From: Ramlibacter sp.
Lineage (GTDB): Bacteria > Pseudomonadota > Gammaproteobacteria > Burkholderiales > Burkholderiaceae_C
Assembly (NCBI GenBank): GCA_028292185.1
Contig: JAQGMT010000191.1
Span: 1-9,526 of the forward strand
Direction of reading: 5' to 3'
DNA: 9,526 nt
Made by a program: the position numbers and the translations under genes. Under the pieces are notes generated by a model that saw only the letters and a list, made by a program, of their open reading frames with translations, did not search any database and was not told the DNA's origin. This document shows, in pieces, positions 1 to 6,060 of the stretch (within the stretch, counting starts at the first letter, position 1; every line of letters starts with the position of its first letter).

Positions 1-765
1 GCGCTGCAGATGCACTTCGGCAGCAGCGGTATCGCCGTTCATCAATGTCGCCATCCCGAGCACGGCCCTGCTTCGGCCGTCCGCCGGATTGATGGTCAAG
101 GCTTCGTTCAAGAGCGTGATCGCCGCGTGTGGATCGTCACGGCCCAGCGCGAGTGAGCCGGCGACCACCAAGGCCTCCAGCGGCCGGGCGCCAGCAACGA
201 GCGCTGCGTCGCTCAAGCGCTGCGCTTCTTCCAACTGACCATCGTCGAACAGCAACAAGCTCGCGGCCGAAAGAAACTCCGGGTCACCATCGCAGCCAGG
301 CATCTGGCGCCGCACGAAATCGAGCGCTTCGGGAAACTCGCCCATGTGATGCAGAACACGTACGAACAAGGTGGCCATGTGCGGGCTCACCTCCTCGCTG
401 TTCATGAACGCTTGCAGCGTTGCGCGCGCCTGCGCAAACCGGTGCTGGCGATAGCGCACGAATGCGAGATTGAACGCAATATTGGGGTCGTTCACCTGGC
501 CCAGCAGAGCCTCGAACACCTGTGCCGCTTCGTCCAGCTTGCCTTGGGCGATGAGTACCGTGCCCTGCTGATGCTGAATGACTGGGTCAAGCGGGGCCTG
601 CTGCCGGGCCGCATCAATATGCTGGCGCGCCGCCTCGATGCGGCCCGCGCAGAGGCAAAGATCCACTGCCTTGAGCAGCAGCAGCGTGTTGCCCGGGTCG
701 CTGGCGAGATAGCGCTCCACGCGTTCGAGTTCGGACTCTGCTGATGTCGGGGTGCGTGTTTGCAT
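1..765 (-). CDS. TPR-repeat protein, C-terminus cut by window edge
   Basis: The minus strand is open from an ATG at 765 to the window edge: 255 codons with no stop, so the C-terminus lies outside. The product begins MQTRTPTSAESELERVERYL and then consists of about seven successive 33-34-residue helical pairs with TPR spacing: roughly residues 25-58, 59-92, 92-126, 126-159, 160-193, 193-227 and 228 onward. Typical TPR positions are visible, such as the G-KLDEA core near residues 75-80 and G-LEEAQR near 176-182. There is no signal peptide. TPR arrays act as protein-protein scaffolds, and some N-terminal arrays are fused to a sulfotransferase or glycosyltransferase domain; the missing part would decide this. 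No Shine-Dalgarno sequence precedes the ATG and no other start lies in frame upstream within the intergenic region. It is divergent from another TPR gene at 914. The TPR assignment is firm; the function is unknown. Confidence 0.8.
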   Translation of the reverse strand, partial: MQTRTPTSAESELERVERYLASDPGNTLLLLKAVDLCLCAGRIEAARQHIDAARQQAPLDPVIQHQQGTVLIAQGKLDEAAQVFEALLGQVNDPNIAFNLAFVRYRQHRFAQARATLQAFMNSEEVSPHMATLFVRVLHHMGEFPEALDFVRRQMPGCDGDPEFLSAASLLLFDDGQLEEAQRLSDAALVAGARPLEALVVAGSLALGRDDPHAAITLLNEALTINPADGRSRAVLGMATLMNGDTAAAEVHLQR

Positions 766-913
766 GATCAGGCGGGCCGTCGCGCGATGGTAGGGGATGC
801 TCGCCCAGATGGCCACCCAAAACTGTGAGATATGACCCGGCCGCCCTCGGCTAAACGAGCGCGATCAGGTACGGATATATAGTGAGAAAGGAAGGGGTGC
901 GCCCTGGCAAACC
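766..913. promoter_or_regulatory. Divergent intergenic region with AT-rich promoter-like core
   Basis: These 148 bases separate two head-to-head TPR genes. The only AT-rich patch is around 875-883. On the plus strand TATAGT (878-883) matches five of six bases of a sigma-70 -10 box for the gene at 914, but no good -35 lies 16-18 bases upstream. On the minus strand the overlapping TATATA (881-876) could serve the leftward gene. A purine run, AAGGAAGGGG (888-897), is the only Shine-Dalgarno-like sequence, but it lies 16 bases before the ATG at 914, further than usual. This is a prediction by eye only. Confidence 0.3.
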
Positions 914-1522
914 ATGAACCCAAACAGAAGCAAGCCATCGGACGCGCAGGATACTGCCGTGCTGGAGACGGAGGCGCTGGTGCAGGCCGGGCTGGCAGCC
1001 AGCCAAGAGGGCGAGCCCCTGAAAGCGCTTCATCTTTTTGCGCGGGCGTGTGACGCCAACCCCGCAAGTGCCATGCCGCACTTCCTGATGGGCTCGGAGT
1101 ACGCGGCCCTGGGCGACGTCGAAAGAGCCGAGACCGCGCTAGCCAACGCCGTGGTGCTGGCGCCCGCGCTGCACATCGCGCGCTATCAACTCGGCTTGCT
1201 GCAATTCAGTTCGGGCCGTCCCTCGCTGGCCTTCGTGAGTTGGGGGCCGCTGTTGGAGCTGGATGATGCGCAACCGCTGCCGTATTTCGTGCGCGGCTTC
1301 GCTGCATTGGCGCAAGACGACTTCACCGCCGCCCAGGCGCACTTCGAGGCGGGCTTGCTGCGCAATCCCGACAACCCGCCGCTGTCGGCCGACATTCAGA
1401 AGGTGATGGCCAGCTTGGCGCAGGCCAAGGCTGGTAGTGAGCCTGCAGCAAAGTCACAGGGCGACCCAGTCGCGGAGCATGTGCTGGTGTCGAACTACGG
1501 GAAGTTCGGCACCTTGCATTGA
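914..1522 (+). CDS. Small TPR-repeat protein
   Basis: The gene encodes 202 residues with about four TPR-like helical pairs between residues 25 and 165: an EGEPLKALHLFARA unit, then ALGDVERAETALANAV, then SSGRPSLAFVSWGPLL, then AQDDFTAAQAHFEAGL. Each ends in the usual Asn-Pro or Ala-Pro turn (such as DANP, LAP, RNP). A low-complexity Ala/Lys/Ser stretch follows, and the protein ends with the motif HVLVSNYGKFGTLH, which looks like a short exposed tail and not part of a repeat. There is no signal peptide or membrane segment, so a cytoplasmic scaffold or chaperone-like role is likely. The start is the first ATG in frame; no GTG or TTG lies upstream in frame, and its purine-rich ribosome-binding stretch is 16 bases away, so the start is somewhat uncertain. 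It is divergent from another TPR gene and convergent with the antitoxin at 1565. The specific function is not recognised. Confidence 0.8.
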   Translation: MNPNRSKPSDAQDTAVLETEALVQAGLAASQEGEPLKALHLFARACDANPASAMPHFLMGSEYAALGDVERAETALANAVVLAPALHIARYQLGLLQFSSGRPSLAFVSWGPLLELDDAQPLPYFVRGFAALAQDDFTAAQAHFEAGLLRNPDNPPLSADIQKVMASLAQAKAGSEPAAKSQGDPVAEHVLVSNYGKFGTLH

Positions 1523-1564
1523 ATTACCGTCGAAGGCATCGCTGGGACGCCATTCGATAGGAAC

Positions 1565-1894
1565 TCACGCGGCTGCGGCATGGAATTTCACGCCCAAAGC
1601 TTTCGCTACCTTCAGCACTGTGGCGAATGTCGGGTTGCCGTTCTCGCCAAGGGCTTTGTACAGGCTCTCACGGCTTAGCCCCGCGTCACGGGCTACCTGG
1701 GTCATCCCCTTTGCACGCGCGATGTCACCCAGCGCGCGTGCGATTCCCGCCGCGTCGTCTGGGGCCTCTTCGAACCAAGCGTCGAGATACGCCGCCATTT
1801 CCTCAGGCGTGCGGAGTTGCTCCGAGACGTCATACGCAACGGTTTTGGTTCGGCTTACCGCCGGTTTTTTGGGCTTGGAAACTACTTTGCTCAT
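1565..1894 (-). CDS. HigA-like antitoxin (addiction module antidote, HTH family)
   Basis: The gene encodes 109 residues matching the chromosomal addiction-module antidote family (the TIGR02684 type), DNA-binding antitoxins that neutralise a RelE/HigB-like toxin and repress their own promoter. After a Lys-rich N-terminal arm (residues 1-17) comes the family signature YDVSEQLRTPEEMAAYLDAW (21-40), then a helix-turn-helix at about 50-104 containing ALGDIARAKGM and GLSRESLYKALGENGNPTF. The N-terminal arm seems longer than usual for the family. An AGGAA ribosome site lies about six bases before the ATG. The start follows the TAG of the upstream toxin remnant by 10 bases, the normal toxin-first order of this family. 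The antitoxin reads intact while its toxin is broken, so it is an orphan. It may still bind the palindrome at 2196-2223. Confidence 0.92.
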   Translation of the reverse strand: MSKVVSKPKKPAVSRTKTVAYDVSEQLRTPEEMAAYLDAWFEEAPDDAAGIARALGDIARAKGMTQVARDAGLSRESLYKALGENGNPTFATVLKVAKALGVKFHAAAA

Positions 1895-1904
1895 ACAACT
1901 ATTC

Positions 1905-2193
1905 CTAGAGTCCCTTCGCTAATGCCACGGCGGTCCTGATGTCTTTCGACTGCGAAGATTTGTCACCCCCAGCCAGAAGCACGGTGACGACGCCTGCGAG
2001 CTACTGTGTAGTAAATGCGGTATCCAGGTCCGAAGTCGATCTTCAACTCGCGCGCTCCATCAGTCAGCACCCTGTGCTGTCCCGCATTGCCATGAACCAG
2101 CCTATCAACGCGCACTTGAATTCGTGCACGAGCCACGCGATCGCTGACGGAGTCAATCCACCTCAGTTAGACGTCAGTGACCTCCACACGCAT
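1905..2193 (-). pseudogene. RelE/HigB-like toxin remnant (stop codon plus frameshift)
   Basis: Reading leftward from ATG 2193 gives MRVEVTDV, then an in-frame TAA (2169-2167), then, in the same frame, LRWIDSVSDRVARARIQVRV, DRLVHGNAGQHRVLTDGA and RELKIDFGPGYRIYYTV. This is the core of the addiction-module killer family (the TIGR02683 type, RelE/HigB fold), including the conserved REL-I-GPGYR-YY strand. Near 1996-2004 the frame breaks: continuing in frame ends at TGA 1965-1963, while the next frame gives LAGVVTVLLAGGDKSSQ, then SKDIRTAVALAKGL and TAG at 1907-1905. That is the family's normal C-terminus, including the GGDKSSQ-KDI motif. The total of 289 bases equals 96 codons plus one extra base, so the size is normal apart from one inserted base (or two lost). 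Members of this family are mRNA-cleaving toxins; this copy cannot make a full-length product without both stop suppression and frameshifting. Sequencing error is possible but would need two separate errors. Confidence 0.88.
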
Positions 2194-2195
2194 AG

Positions 2196-2223
2196 CCCAG
2201 TGTATCTCATGGGATACACTGGG
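2196..2223. promoter_or_regulatory. Palindromic operator, 11-bp arms, across TA promoter
   Basis: There is a perfect inverted repeat, CCCAGTGTATC (2196-2206) and GATACACTGGG (2213-2223), with a 6-base centre. It occupies the space between the -35 and -10 boxes and includes the -10. This is where a toxin-antitoxin autorepressor normally binds, so the HigA-like protein encoded at 1565-1894 is the obvious candidate ligand. The perfect symmetry is a direct observation; the operator role is inferred from its position and the family's known autoregulation. Confidence 0.65.
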
Positions 2224-2228
2224 GTCAA
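2199..2228 (-). promoter_or_regulatory. Toxin-antitoxin promoter
   Basis: On the minus strand, TTGACC (2228-2223) matches five of six bases of a sigma-70 -35 box. It is followed after 18 bases by TACACT (2204-2199), which matches four of six bases of a -10 box. The -10 ends only five bases before the toxin ATG (2193), so transcription would begin at or very near the start codon. Consistent with this, there is no Shine-Dalgarno sequence before that ATG, so the original transcript may have been leaderless. The promoter is interlaced with a palindrome and would also drive the intact antitoxin downstream. Assigned by eye. Confidence 0.5.
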
Positions 2229-2242
2229 CTCAGGGAGCACTA

Positions 2243-2278
2243 GAAATCCGCCAGCCGATTTCGCCCGCCTTGCCGGGC
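2243..2278 (-). terminator. Two adjacent small hairpins after cupin gene (weak terminator candidate)
   Basis: Two neighbouring inverted repeats lie 19-55 bases past the stop of the cupin gene: GCCCG (2263-2267) with CGGGC (2274-2278), and GAAATC (2243-2248) with GATTTC (2257-2262). Neither is followed by a T-run on the minus strand, so this is not a convincing intrinsic terminator. It may slow 3' exonuclease or be chance in GC-rich DNA. The four-gene operon would otherwise read into the toxin-antitoxin locus, which has its own promoter. Confidence 0.2.
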
Positions 2279-2297
2279 ATCCTCTTGATCGGGCGTC

Positions 2298-3509
2298 TCA
2301 GCCTTCTCCCGCCACCGCATCGTGACTGGAGATCGCCACCACCGCCGGCTTGCCCGAGCGATTGCTGAACGCGTGGTTGCCGCCGCGCACCACGCCGATC
2401 TCGCCGGCCTTCAAGGTGGCCTCGCCCTGCTCCAGCACCAAGGTGATCTCGCCTTCGGTGACGACCAGAAAATCGACCGTGTTCGACTTCTGTGAATACG
2501 GATGATTCGGCAGGCTGCCGCAGGTGGCGATGGCCGATGCGCCGATGGAGGCGTAGAAGGCCTTGGCCTGCTCCACGCTGGCCTTGCCTTTCCACGCTTC
2601 GTCCGGCGGAAAGGTGACGACGTTGAGCACGGTGCCTTGCTTCGGCGGGATCAACACGTTGGGCAGTTGCAGCGTCTCGGGCACGATGGGCGCGGGGTGG
2701 CCGGCGATCACCCACACGCGTTGCAGCGCGTAGCCGGGCCGCGCCGGGTCTGTGCGCACGTCGGGTGAGGCGGTGTCGGACACGATCACCGACTTGCCCG
2801 GCTCGCGGTCGATGGTGACGATGCGGCGCTGCGGCTTCACGCCGGCGGGCAGCGTTTGCCCCGGCTTGGGTTGCATCACCGGCACATCTTTTTCTTGCAA
2901 GCCATGAAGGCCGTCGCCCGGGCCGAACGAGGCCGAGATCATGTCGAAGGCCATGTGGCAGCCCAGGCGCGAGCTGTCCCACAAATGCCAGGCGCCCACT
3001 TGCACCACGATGTCGCCGGGGCGGATCACCGTCTTGCCTCCGTCGCACACCAGCACGCGCTCGCCTTCCACCACGATGCCGAAGTCCACCGACTCGGTCT
3101 TGTGCATGTCGGAGATGCACGAGTTATTGCCGCCGCCGCGATCCCAGCTGCGGCCGCCGTCCGCGGCGCGCTTGGGCGCGTGCGGCTGCACGATGGGCGG
3201 CATCTTCGAAGCGTCGCCGCCGTCGGACAACCAATGGACGCAGCGCAAGTGGCCGCCCTCGGCCGGGCCGGGGAATTCATCGGGCCACAGGCCCGCGTCT
3301 TCGCTGCCGTGCAGCGGCTGCGGCGTCTTGCCCCACACCCAGAAGTCGGTGAAGCCGCGGCCCTTGAACTGCGCGTTCTCGTGCTGGCCGGGCGCCAGGC
3401 CCTCGTAGCTGACGACGGAGCGGCCCTGCGCATCGGCGCCGGTAATCACGCGCCGCATGGGCTTCAGGGTTTCGCTGCGCTTGGGTGGGGTCTTGCTGGA
3501 GAAGGACAT
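2298..3509 (-). CDS. Tandem-cupin (bicupin) protein
   Basis: The 403-residue protein is made of two related halves. Each half begins with a basic RR-(V/I)-(I/V)-T segment (residues 19-23 and 228-232) and ends in a cupin barrel. Cupin 1 is at about 130-195: HKTESVDFGIVVEGE (136-150), PGD (164-166) and GAWH with His175. Cupin 2 is at about 333-395: KSNTVDFLVVTEGE (341-354), AGE (368-370) and GGNH with His379. In the first motif His136 of cupin 1 aligns with Gln340 of cupin 2, and Glu139 with Asn343, so cupin 2 has lost likely metal ligands. This single-chain HxTxxxD(F/Y) cupin type often accompanies aromatic or organic-acid catabolism genes, as dioxygenase-like, isomerase-like or binding proteins; the reaction here is unknown. 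It is the last gene of a leftward operon. The ATG at 3509 is preceded by CTCTCTC, not a Shine-Dalgarno sequence, so the start is unsure (Met18 is an alternative). Confidence 0.85.
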   Translation of the reverse strand: MSFSSKTPPKRSETLKPMRRVITGADAQGRSVVSYEGLAPGQHENAQFKGRGFTDFWVWGKTPQPLHGSEDAGLWPDEFPGPAEGGHLRCVHWLSDGGDASKMPPIVQPHAPKRAADGGRSWDRGGGNNSCISDMHKTESVDFGIVVEGERVLVCDGGKTVIRPGDIVVQVGAWHLWDSSRLGCHMAFDMISASFGPGDGLHGLQEKDVPVMQPKPGQTLPAGVKPQRRIVTIDREPGKSVIVSDTASPDVRTDPARPGYALQRVWVIAGHPAPIVPETLQLPNVLIPPKQGTVLNVVTFPPDEAWKGKASVEQAKAFYASIGASAIATCGSLPNHPYSQKSNTVDFLVVTEGEITLVLEQGEATLKAGEIGVVRGGNHAFSNRSGKPAVVAISSHDAVAGEG

Positions 3510-3541
3510 GAGAGAGAGTGAGTGATGGGTTGTTGCTGTGG

Positions 3542-3556
3542 GCCGGGATGCCCGGC
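3542..3556. repeat. Small GC hairpin between receptor and cupin genes
   Basis: A perfect 6-bp inverted repeat, GCCGGG (3542-3547) and CCCGGC (3551-3556), with a 3-base loop lies in the 61-base gap between the Bug receptor stop (3571) and the cupin start (3509). No T-run follows on either strand, so it is not a standard terminator. In an operon it could stabilise the upstream message or tune how much of the last gene is transcribed, or it could be chance. Confidence 0.3.
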
Positions 3557-3570
3557 GATGATGGGAGCGA

Positions 3571-4551
3571 TCAGTCAGCCACCGCGCCGGAGTCGCGCAC
3601 GATGGGGCGCCACTTCTGCACTTGGCTCTTCAGGTAAGTGTCGAGTTCGGCCGGCGAGCTGTGGCCCGCCTCGAAGCCGGCCGCCAGCAGCGTCTCGCGC
3701 ACGTCGCGCAGCTTCAGGATGGCGCCGAGTTCTTCGTTCAAGCGATTGATGATCGGGCGCGGCGTGCCCTTGGCGGTAAAGAAGCCATAGGCCAGTTCCA
3801 TCTCGATGTCGGGGAAGCCCGACTCGACGAAGGTAGGCACCTCGGGCATCAGTTCGGAGCGGGTGCCGGCGAACACGGCGATGGCCTTGAGCTTGCCGGC
3901 CTTGATGTTGGGCACGGCCGCGGGCAAGCCGACGATGGCCAGCGGGATCTGGCCGCCCAGCAAGTCGGTGAGCGCGGGAATGGCGCCTTTGTACGGCACG
4001 TGATTGAGCTTGATGCCGGCCTTGGTGTTGAGCAGTTCACCGCCCACGTGCTGCGGTGAACCCGTGCCCGCCGAGCCATAAGAGATCGAGCCGGCGGGGC
4101 GCGACTTGGCGAAGGCGACGAGTTCGCGAATGTTGTTGGGCGCGAAGGAGGGATGCGCCACCAGGGCGAGCTGCGAAGTGACGACGCGCGCAACGCCGTC
4201 CAGGTCGCGCACGGCGTCGAACGGCAGTTGCTTGTACAGCGTCTCGTTGATCGCCAGGATGCCGGCGATGTTGATCAGCAGCGTGTAGCCATCAGGCTTG
4301 GCCTTGGCCACCATGTCCGTGCCGATGTTGGCGCCCGCGCCGGGCTTGTTCTCGACGATGACCGTTTTGCCCAGGCGCTCGGTGAGCTTCTGCGCGAACA
4401 GCCGGCCCAGCGTGTCCGACGGGCCGCCGGCCGTCTGCGGCACGATGATGCGCACCGTGTGGTCGGGGTACGTGGACTGCGCGAAGCCAGGCGCGGCCAG
4501 CAGGGCCCCAGTGGCCAACAGCGCGTCGCGGCGGGAAATCATCTTCGTCAT
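3571..4551 (-). CDS. Bug-family (TctC-like) periplasmic solute-binding receptor
   Basis: This is a 326-residue protein of the normal length for the Bug/TctC family of tripartite tricarboxylate transporter receptors, which are greatly expanded in Burkholderiales. The export signal is residues 1-24, with twin arginines (SRRDALL, 6-12), a hydrophobic stretch and GFA before Gln25, so Tat or Sec export is possible. Family motifs follow: VRIIVPQTAGGPSDTLGR (33-50), VIVENKPGAGANIGTD, DGYTLL, and YGSAGTGSPQHVGGELLNT in the ligand-binding cleft. Known members bind carboxylates such as citrate, aspartate, nicotinate or terephthalate; this ligand is unknown. No TctA/TctB membrane genes are in the window, so the permease must be elsewhere. 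A GGAG ribosome site lies four bases before the chosen ATG. The gene starts 10 bases after the previous stop, supporting co-transcription with the catabolic genes and a role in capturing their substrate. Confidence 0.95.
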   Translation of the reverse strand: MTKMISRRDALLATGALLAAPGFAQSTYPDHTVRIIVPQTAGGPSDTLGRLFAQKLTERLGKTVIVENKPGAGANIGTDMVAKAKPDGYTLLINIAGILAINETLYKQLPFDAVRDLDGVARVVTSQLALVAHPSFAPNNIRELVAFAKSRPAGSISYGSAGTGSPQHVGGELLNTKAGIKLNHVPYKGAIPALTDLLGGQIPLAIVGLPAAVPNIKAGKLKAIAVFAGTRSELMPEVPTFVESGFPDIEMELAYGFFTAKGTPRPIINRLNEELGAILKLRDVRETLLAAGFEAGHSSPAELDTYLKSQVQKWRPIVRDSGAVAD

Positions 4552-4561
4552 GGGGCTCCGT

Positions 4562-5083
4562 TCAATTCGGTTCAGGATCGATCTCCAGGGCCTCGAGAAA
4601 TCGCGACACCAGGTTGTAGGCGGCGATGGTCGCCGTCAACTCGGTCACCTCGCGCGGGTTGAAGTGCTGCTTGATGGGGGCGAACACGGCGTCCGTCACA
4701 TGCACGTCGCGTGTCATGGAGTCGGTGTAGGCCAGCACCGCGCGATCGGCTTCGGAGAACAAGGTCGATGGCTCCCAAGCCTTGATCGCATCGATCTGTG
4801 GCTGCGAAAGCCCCGCCTTCAATGCGAACGGAACGTGGCTGATGAATTCGTAATCGGCCTTGTTGATCACGGCGATGCGCAGGATGGCCAATTCACGCAC
4901 GTGCGCTGACAGCGTGCACTTCTGCCGGATGGCGGTGAGGAAATCGAGCCAGCCCTGCGCGACCGGCGGGCTGTTGAGCAACATGCGATAGAGGTTATGC
5001 AGCTTGCCGCGCTCGGCGATGATCTGCGCGCGCAGTGCGGCGACTTCGGGGTCGCTGTCGTCGGGGTACGGAATCCGCGCCAT
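4562..5083 (-). CDS. Carboxymuconolactone decarboxylase-like (AhpD superfamily) protein
   Basis: The protein has 173 residues and starts at ATG 5083, which overlaps the TGA of the upstream gene as TGATG; AAGGGA just upstream is the ribosome site. A longer reading from 5218 would overlap the neighbour and lacks that signal. The all-helical CMD/AhpD core is visible: HVRELAILRIAVINKADYEF (61-80), with the family's Glu64 and the YEF-x-x-H pattern (78-83), then a C-terminal helical arm with REVTELTATIAAYNLVSRFL. The redox CxxC of true AhpD peroxidase partners is absent: the only cysteine is Cys56. It is therefore more likely a decarboxylase, hydrolase or lactone-acting relative than a thiol-disulfide enzyme. 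Its place between a beta-keto acid cleavage enzyme and a solute receptor suggests a step on the same organic acid. The exact reaction is not known from sequence. Confidence 0.88.
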   Translation of the reverse strand: MARIPYPDDSDPEVAALRAQIIAERGKLHNLYRMLLNSPPVAQGWLDFLTAIRQKCTLSAHVRELAILRIAVINKADYEFISHVPFALKAGLSQPQIDAIKAWEPSTLFSEADRAVLAYTDSMTRDVHVTDAVFAPIKQHFNPREVTELTATIAAYNLVSRFLEALEIDPEPN

Positions 5084-6000
5084 CAGCGTCCCTTGAGCTT
5101 GAGCATGGCGCGCGCTTCGTCGGGTGTGGCCACCTCCAGCGACATGGCTTCGATGATGCTGCGAATCCGCTTGACCTGCATCGCGTTGGACTCGGCCAGT
5201 TTGCCCGGCCCATCCCACAGCGAATCTTCCAGGCCGACGCGCACATTGCCGCCCATCAGCAGCGACTGCGTGGCCACCGGCATCTGGTTGCGGCCTGCGC
5301 CGAGCACCGAGAACAGGAACTGGTTGCCGAACAGCCGGTCGGCGGTGCGCTTCATGTGAGACACGTCCTCAGGGTGCGCGCCTATGCCGCCGAGCAGGCC
5401 GAACACGCCTTGGATGAACAGAGGCGGTTCGATCAGGCGGCGCTCCAGGAAATGCGCCGCGGTGTAGAGATGGCCGATGTCGTAACACTCGATCTCGAAG
5501 CGGGTGCCATTGCGCGCGCAAGACGCGAGGATGTACTCGATGTCCTTGAAGGTGTTCTTGAACACGCGATCGGCGCTGCCTTCGAGGTACGGGCGCTCCC
5601 ACGGATGCTTCAGTTCCTTGAAGCGATTCAGCATGGGGTAGAGGCCGAAGTTCATCGAGCCCATGTTCAGCGACGCCACCTCCGGTGCATGACGAAGGGC
5701 CGGCTGCAGCCGCTCCTCGATCGGCATGGTGGGCGCGCCGCCGGTGGTGATGTTGATCACCACGTCGCAGGCCTGCATGATCTTCGGCAAGAATTCGCCG
5801 AAGAGAGCGGGATCCTGCGTCGGTGAGCCGTCGCGCGGATCGCGCGCATGCAGGTGGACGATCGAGGCGCCGGCTTTCGCCGCGCCGATGGCCGCATCAG
5901 CAATTTCCTGCGGCGTGATCGGCAGATGCGGCGACATGGACGGCGTGTGAATCGAGCCAGTCACCGCGCAGGTGACGATGACTTTTCGGGGTGCGGGCAT
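5083..6000 (-). CDS. BKACE family beta-keto acid cleavage enzyme (DUF849)
   Basis: The protein has 305 residues. The start is ATG 6000, preceded by AAGGAG five bases upstream; an in-frame ATG at 6168 would run through the divergent gene and is rejected. The family condenses a beta-keto acid with acetyl-CoA to yield acetoacetate and a new CoA ester; the founding member is Kce of lysine fermentation. Visible family features are VIVTCAVTGSIHTPSMSPHL (7-26), the zinc-binding HLHARDPRDG (49-58, His49 and His51), INITTGGAP (82-90), LNMGSMNFG (111-119), GLLGGIGAHPED (201-212), and NVRVGLED (252-259) with Glu258 as the probable third zinc ligand. The fold is a TIM barrel in the cytoplasm. Substrate specificity varies widely in this family, and I cannot assign it. 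It is the first gene of a four-gene leftward operon and is divergent from the thiamine-binding gene at 6080. Confidence 0.95.
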   Translation of the reverse strand: MPAPRKVIVTCAVTGSIHTPSMSPHLPITPQEIADAAIGAAKAGASIVHLHARDPRDGSPTQDPALFGEFLPKIMQACDVVINITTGGAPTMPIEERLQPALRHAPEVASLNMGSMNFGLYPMLNRFKELKHPWERPYLEGSADRVFKNTFKDIEYILASCARNGTRFEIECYDIGHLYTAAHFLERRLIEPPLFIQGVFGLLGGIGAHPEDVSHMKRTADRLFGNQFLFSVLGAGRNQMPVATQSLLMGGNVRVGLEDSLWDGPGKLAESNAMQVKRIRSIIEAMSLEVATPDEARAMLKLKGR

Positions 6001-6025
6001 GGAAGCTCCTTCGCGCGGGAAGCGC

Positions 6026-6034
6026 ACGATACCA
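6026..6034 (-). promoter_or_regulatory. Extended -10 candidate for the BKACE operon
   Basis: On the minus strand TGG-TATCGT (6034-6026) resembles an extended -10 element. TATCGT matches four of six consensus bases and carries the upstream TGn. It would start transcription about 18 bases before the AAGGAG-led start at 6000. No clear -35 box is visible at 16-18 bases, but a palindrome at 6049-6060 occupies that place, which would suit an activator or a repressor. Confidence 0.3.
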
Positions 6035-6048
6035 TGTGAAGCTGCGGC

Positions 6049-6060
6049 GCGAATGTTCGC
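6049..6060. promoter_or_regulatory. 12-bp palindrome in divergent promoter region
   Basis: GCGAATGTTCGC has perfect 5-bp arms around a 2-base centre. It lies in the 79-base gap between the divergent starts of the BKACE operon (6000) and the thiamine-binding gene (6080), at about -30 to -41 relative to the predicted leftward start and just before the rightward ribosome site. The position would suit a regulator acting on one or both genes. No regulator gene is in the window, and a 12-mer like this can occur by chance in GC-rich DNA. Confidence 0.3.

Noticed and set aside
346..744. A 132-codon rightward open frame
   Set aside because: It is antisense to the leftward TPR gene, whose repeat pattern continues through the whole stretch.
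1939..2325. A 128-codon rightward open frame
   Set aside because: It is antisense to the toxin remnant, has no ribosome site, and does not resemble a known family; the toxin reading on the opposite strand explains the DNA.
2230..3120. A 296-codon open frame on the minus strand
   Set aside because: It is a different frame of the bicupin gene, giving an Arg/Gly-rich product with no fold signature, while the cupin motifs are in the other frame.
5035..5826. A 263-codon rightward open frame
   Set aside because: It is antisense to the BKACE gene; the product is rich in Arg, His and Ala with no motif.
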